NCBI RefSeq assembly: GCF_023656565.1
Contig: NZ_JAMOKG010000003.1
Location: 744,001 to 808,000 of the forward strand
Direction of reading: 5' to 3'
DNA: 64,000 nucleotides
Origin: Flavobacterium tyrosinilyticum
GTDB lineage: Bacteria > Bacteroidota > Bacteroidia > Flavobacteriales > Flavobacteriaceae
Of this stretch, positions 60,712 to 64,000 are shown one piece after another. A program made the position numbers and the translations under genes. The stretch's first letter is position 1. Each line of letters opens with the position of its first letter. A model generated the notes under the pieces. That model was not told the DNA's origin. It was given only the letters and a program-made list of their open reading frames with translations, and did not search any database.

Positions 60712-61472
60712 TTCTTCGGATTATAAACTAAGTAAAAATACTTAACACAAATATAAGTATTTATCCTTAGGTTGATTAAAAAATTTAAATTTTCTTTTTG
60801 CTATGTATAAAATTACTCTAATTTATTCAAAATCAAATTCAAATTCAACCTTAGATTTTACAAAATAAATAGCGAAATAGCTTTTCGCGCCTTTTTTTGT
60901 CTTTTTTTATCATTTAGAAATCTGTTTGGAGCTATTTTTTGATTAAAAATTAAGTGTAAAATACTACAATTTTACTTAGTTTCTAAAATTTCTTTTAACA
61001 TTTGTTTGAAACTCAAAGATGTTGTCAACACCTTTAAAATAAGGCGATAACTAAAATTATCTCTTTTACAATGCCTCTGTAAATGTATATTTTTCAAAAA
61101 AAAATCAACAAACTTTTGGTTTTTATTATATAAAATTTAACTTTGTCTATAGGATTAGTAGAGTTTAAGATAATATTTCAAACTATAAAAATTATTATTG
61201 TGAAAACAACAGAAGGCATATCGCGTTACATTCTTCCTAAAAAATACACTTATAGCACTATTTGTTATATGTGTTTCTGTTGTTAATAATCTACTTTTAT
61301 TTTGTTTGCCTTTAGAATACATATCAAAGCAAATCAAAAAAAATATCACCAAAAATATTTACTGAATTTTAACCAAAAATCTCTCCGAGGCATTCAATTG
61401 TGTTGGATCAGATTCTTGAAACCACATCTATTATTCAAGAAATTAAATAACTAACAACTAAAAAAAACTAAA
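60712..61472. other. 761-base AT-rich intergenic region, moeA to leader peptide
   Basis: No credible gene. It contains the moeA promoter (60729-60769), a weak GCGAAA/TTTTCGC hairpin with T run near 60875-60900, and a spaced inverted pair AACAACAGAA (near 61206) and TTCTGTTGTT (near 61276). Near 61145 is TCTATAGGATTAGTAGA, semi-palindromic at its ends. The 3' part should carry the promoter for the leader peptide and the SusC-like gene, which I could not place. Confidence 0.5.
60729..60769 (-). promoter_or_regulatory. moeA promoter with two 7-2-7 elements
   Basis: On the minus strand TAAGGAT-AA-ATACTTA (60769-60754) abuts TATATTTG (60755-60748), the same layout as nirB. A second site TAAGTAT-TT-TTACTTA lies at 60744-60729, between the -7 element and the gene. 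Confidence 0.6.
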
Positions 61473-61505
61473 ATGAAAACATTGCAAACTTGTTGCTGTA
61501 AATAA
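61473..61505 (+). CDS. Ten-residue leader peptide MKTLQTCCCK
   Basis: A ten-codon open frame with three consecutive Cys codons (TGT TGC TGT, 61491-61499), then Lys and a TAA stop. It precedes a SusC-like receptor by 134 bases, and a perfect hairpin starts six bases after the stop. The A-rich AACTAAAAAAAACTAAA in front resembles normal translation starts here. The pattern (clustered rare amino acid codons, stop, then stem-loop) is that of attenuation leaders, with cysteine the sensed amino acid. I know of no description of this particular peptide. Whether it is translated is unproven. Confidence 0.6.
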   Translation: MKTLQTCCCK

Positions 61506-61510
61506 AAAAA

Positions 61511-61536
61511 GCCATTTCTGCGGCAACAGAAATGGC
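61511..61536 (+). promoter_or_regulatory. Hairpin immediately after the Cys leader peptide
   Basis: Perfect 10-bp stem GCCATTTCTG (61511-61520) with CAGAAATGGC (61527-61536) and a 6-base loop. AAGCC at 61509-61513 could alternatively pair with GGCTT at 61539-61543. It lacks a U run, so it is not a simple terminator. It could be a ribosome-sensitive or protein-bound element. Confidence 0.65.
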
Positions 61537-61578
61537 AAGGCTTAAAGAACATTTATCACTAAATCAAGAACACTTTTA

Positions 61579-61600
61579 GAGTGCTGTATAAACAGTGCTC
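61579..61600 (+). promoter_or_regulatory. Second hairpin upstream of the SusC-like gene
   Basis: GAGTGCTGT (61579-61587) pairs with ACAGTGCTC (61592-61600), with two G-U pairs and loop ATAA. It lies 38 bases before the ATG and could be the downstream partner in an attenuation switch. Confidence 0.5.
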
Positions 61601-61638
61601 AGGGCGCCTTGTTAATTACTTAAAACCAACACAAAGAA

Positions 61639-64000
61639 ATGAAAAAAAAGTTAAACATACACATACTGCTGTTTCTACTCTTCATAACAGCAGGAATACA
61701 AGCCCAGAATACCACCCCGCTTATACAATCAAAATTGGACGGAACTGTTGTAGATGCTATTACAAATCAGCCCATTATAGGTGCTTCTGTAACCATTAAA
61801 GGAACCACTCACGGTGTTGTTACAGATGCAGAAGGAAAATTTTATTTTCAGACGGGACAGAAATTTCCTTACACTTTGATTGTAACCTACATCGGATATA
61901 AAAAAATAGAAGTAATTGTTGAGAAAAATCCAGTAATCATTAACCTTAAAGAAGAACGCCAAGAACTAGACGAATTGGTTGTGGTAGGTTACGGAACTCA
62001 AAAAAGAAAAGATATTACAGGTTCTGTGGCTTCTGTACCAAAAGCCAATTTATCTCAGGTCACTTCATCGGCAGATAATCTTTTAAGAGGTGCTGTAGCT
62101 GGAGTTGTAGTTACACAAAGTTCTGGTCGTCCAGGCGCTTCTTCAAGTGTCCGCATTCGCGGAGGAAACTCTATTACTGCTGGTAACGAACCTTTGTATG
62201 TTGTTGATGGAATTTTAATCTACAATGATAACAGCAATAGTGGCGCTGGAGTAACTTATGCCGGAGCAAGTGTAAATGTTCTGTCAACTATTAACCCTGC
62301 TGATATTGAATCGATAGAAGTGCTGAAAGATGCATCGGCAACAGCAATTTACGGTTCGCGTGGTGCCAATGGAGTTGTAATTATTACCACTAAAAAAGGA
62401 ACAAAGGGACAAGATAATATTTCGTACCAAGGCTATTTCGGATTCCAGAATATTTCAAAAAAACTAAAACTAATGAATGCCAGCGAATGGGCAAGTTTAA
62501 GAAACGACGTTCAAGCAAGTATTGGCCAAGCTCCTTCTTTCTCTGTAGCACAAATCGAAGCTTTAAAAACTTCTGGAAATTACGATTGGCAGTCTGCAGC
62601 ATTTATCACTGCGGCACCCGTTCAAAGCCATAATCTATCTTTTTCAGGCGGTGACGAAAAATCTAGATATGCGGTTTCTGCAGGCTACTTTGATCAAGAT
62701 GGTATTGTATTAGGTTCTGATTTTAAACGTATTTCACTTCGAGTTAACTACGAAAGAAATTATTCTCAGAAATTCAAATTTGGCGTAAATGCAAATTATA
62801 CCAATTCAATTGCAAATGGCGTTGGTACAAATGGCGGTGCAGCGGCTGGACGAAATCCGAACCCGCTTGTGAGTGTGGTTTTGAATGCCCCCGTAGTTCC
62901 AATTAAAAACGCAGATGGGAGTTATAATGTAACCAATAATCCTTATGCAACTTCTGTAAATGGCTATATTCCGAACCCGATTAACGATTTGGACAATACA
63001 ACCAATGAAACTAAACTAAACCGAATTCTAACCAGTTTATTTGGCGAATATAAATTCAATAAAGAATTGACAGCAAAAGTTGCGGTTAGCGGTGATGTTT
63101 TAAATACAAAACAAAATTATTATGCTCCTTCAAACACTACTACAGGAGCTGGAACAAAAGGATTAGCTTCTATCGGAGAAAGATCAGTAGGTTCTGTTTT
63201 AAATGAAAACACACTGAATTACAACACTCATTTTGGCGAAAATCATAAGTTTTCTGCTTTGGGAGGTTATACCCTTCAATATACTAAAGGCGAAGTTGTA
63301 AATGCTGGAGCCCAAACTTTTGTTAATGATGCCAATACTTATAATGCTATTCAAGATGGCGTACCTGTAAAACCTTATAGTGATGCTTACGAAAGCGTAC
63401 TAAAATCTTGGCTTGCGAGAGTGAATTATTCTTATAAAGGAAAATACAATTTCACATTATCTGGACGTGCAGATGGATCTTCTCGTTTTGGTTCAGAATC
63501 ACTTTGGGGATATTTTCCTTCTGCTGGATTTTCTTGGAATATTACCGATGAAGAATTTGCCAACAACATTAAAGGCGTAACAGAAGCTAAACTGAGAATT
63601 ACAGCAGGAACAACGGGAAATCAAGAAATTGGAAACTATCTACCATTGGCTTCAATGGGATCGGTAAACTATTCTTTTGGAGGAACATTATATACTGGTC
63701 TAGCTCCTACCCGATTGGCAAATCCAGATTTGAAATGGGAAAAAACAAATCAGTATAATGTTGGTTTGGATTTATCCTTATTAGACCGAAAAATCAATTT
63801 TGTTTTTGATGTTTATTATAAGAAAACAAAAGACCTTTTAATTAACGTTCCAGTGCCATTGAGTTCTGGTTATGCAACAGTACTTCAAAATATTGGCGGA
63901 GTTGAAAATAAAGGTTTTGAAGTCGGTTTGACAACTGAAAACATAAAAACCGAAAACTTCGCATGGAACTCCAACATCGTCTTTTCTTTAAATAGAAATA
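61639..64000 (+). CDS. SusC/RagA-type TonB-dependent outer membrane receptor (C-terminus beyond window)
   Basis: Open frame from the ATG at 61639 to the window end, about 787 residues seen. Signal peptide MKKKLNIHILLFLLFITAGI then QAQ. A carboxypeptidase-regulatory-like domain (GTVVDAITNQPIIGASVTIK) lies at ~33-110, followed by the SusC signature LDELVVVGYGTQKRKDITGS, the TonB plug (SSVRIRGGNSITAGNEPLYV, GSRGANGVVIITT) and beta-barrel strands. Such receptors import glycans, peptides or metallophores with a SusD lipoprotein, which should follow. The Cys-rich leader suggests a sulfur-containing substrate, an inference. Confidence 0.93.
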   Translation, partial: MKKKLNIHILLFLLFITAGIQAQNTTPLIQSKLDGTVVDAITNQPIIGASVTIKGTTHGVVTDAEGKFYFQTGQKFPYTLIVTYIGYKKIEVIVEKNPVIINLKEERQELDELVVVGYGTQKRKDITGSVASVPKANLSQVTSSADNLLRGAVAGVVVTQSSGRPGASSSVRIRGGNSITAGNEPLYVVDGILIYNDNSNSGAGVTYAGASVNVLSTINPADIESIEVLKDASATAIYGSRGANGVVIITTKKGTKGQDNISYQGYFGFQNISKKLKLMNASEWASLRNDVQASIGQAPSFSVAQIEALKTSGNYDWQSAAFITAAPVQSHNLSFSGGDEKSRYAVSAGYFDQDGIVLGSDFKRISLRVNYERNYSQKFKFGVNANYTNSIANGVGTNGGAAAGRNPNPLVSVVLNAPVVPIKNADGSYNVTNNPYATSVNGYIPNPINDLDNTTNETKLNRILTSLFGEYKFNKELTAKVAVSGDVLNTKQNYYAPSNTTTGAGTKGLASIGERSVGSVLNENTLNYNTHFGENHKFSALGGYTLQYTKGEVVNAGAQTFVNDANTYNAIQDGVPVKPYSDAYESVLKSWLARVNYSYKGKYNFTLSGRADGSSRFGSESLWGYFPSAGFSWNITDEEFANNIKGVTEAKLRITAGTTGNQEIGNYLPLASMGSVNYSFGGTLYTGLAPTRLANPDLKWEKTNQYNVGLDLSLLDRKINFVFDVYYKKTKDLLINVPVPLSSGYATVLQNIGGVENKGFEVGLTTENIKTENFAWNSNIVFSLNRN

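Noticed and set aside
61155..61352. 65-residue frame on the minus strand in the moeA-SusC gap
   Set aside because: Atypical composition, no homology features, and in an AT-rich leader region.
61380..61440. Possible SAM-type riboswitch near CTCTCCGAGGCATTC
   Set aside because: It lacks the conserved core of SAM-I, SAM-II and SAM-IV riboswitches.

Overview
The window looks like a chromosomal segment of a Flavobacterium-type member of the Bacteroidetes. The evidence is AT-rich DNA, A-rich translation starts without clear Shine-Dalgarno sequences, promoters of the TTTG/TAnnTTTG type, a SusC/RagA-type TonB-dependent receptor, and families such as DUF4159, META lipoproteins and M43 proteases. I see no prophage, CRISPR array or transposase. 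The mobile-like content is short palindromic intergenic repeats.

Layout. 1-9 kb: the end of pfkA, a giant TamB-like protein, tsaD, rsmE, a DUF4159 protein and a TrmH-like methylase. 9-20 kb: a secreted M43 metalloprotease, an AI-2E-type permease, a THUMP-like methyltransferase, a VanX-like dipeptidase facing an Ivy-like lipoprotein, a fatty acid desaturase, a small HTH regulator, outer membrane phospholipase A, a PRC-barrel protein and a P-loop kinase-like protein. 20-20.4 kb: four tRNA genes (Arg, Arg, Pro, Ser). 20.6-32 kb: thiolase, an NlpC/P60 hydrolase, a SMI1/KNR4-like protein, AraC and LysR regulators, an aldo/keto reductase, an MdaB/YgiN-like quinone pair, DUF2130 and two META lipoproteins.

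32.4-60.7 kb is a large nitrate/nitrite assimilation island. It holds nirB, nirD, DUF4202, a NarX-like sensor and NarL-like regulator, a NarK transporter, an outer membrane porin, a redox-type Crp/Fnr regulator, a nitrate reductase fused to its own FAD and [2Fe-2S] modules, a ferredoxin-like/rubredoxin fusion, and a nearly complete molybdenum cofactor run (moaA, moaCB, moaE, moeB, moaD, mobA, moeA) with cobA for siroheme. An unrelated block of small genes (42.5-46 kb) interrupts it. The promoters of nirB, narK, the nitrate reductase and moeA share a 7-2-7 palindrome/half-site, so the island looks like one regulon. Together the genes would import nitrate, reduce it to nitrite and ammonium, and make the cofactors needed.

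60.7-64 kb: a 0.9 kb leader region and the start of a SusC-like receptor. The leader encodes a ten-residue peptide ending Cys-Cys-Cys-Lys, immediately followed by a strong hairpin. This looks like a cysteine-responsive attenuator and is the best candidate in the window for an undescribed regulatory system. A second theme is nested intergenic palindromes: one ~100-bp element has inserted into a copy of another repeat, and an uninterrupted copy of the host repeat lies 9 kb away.
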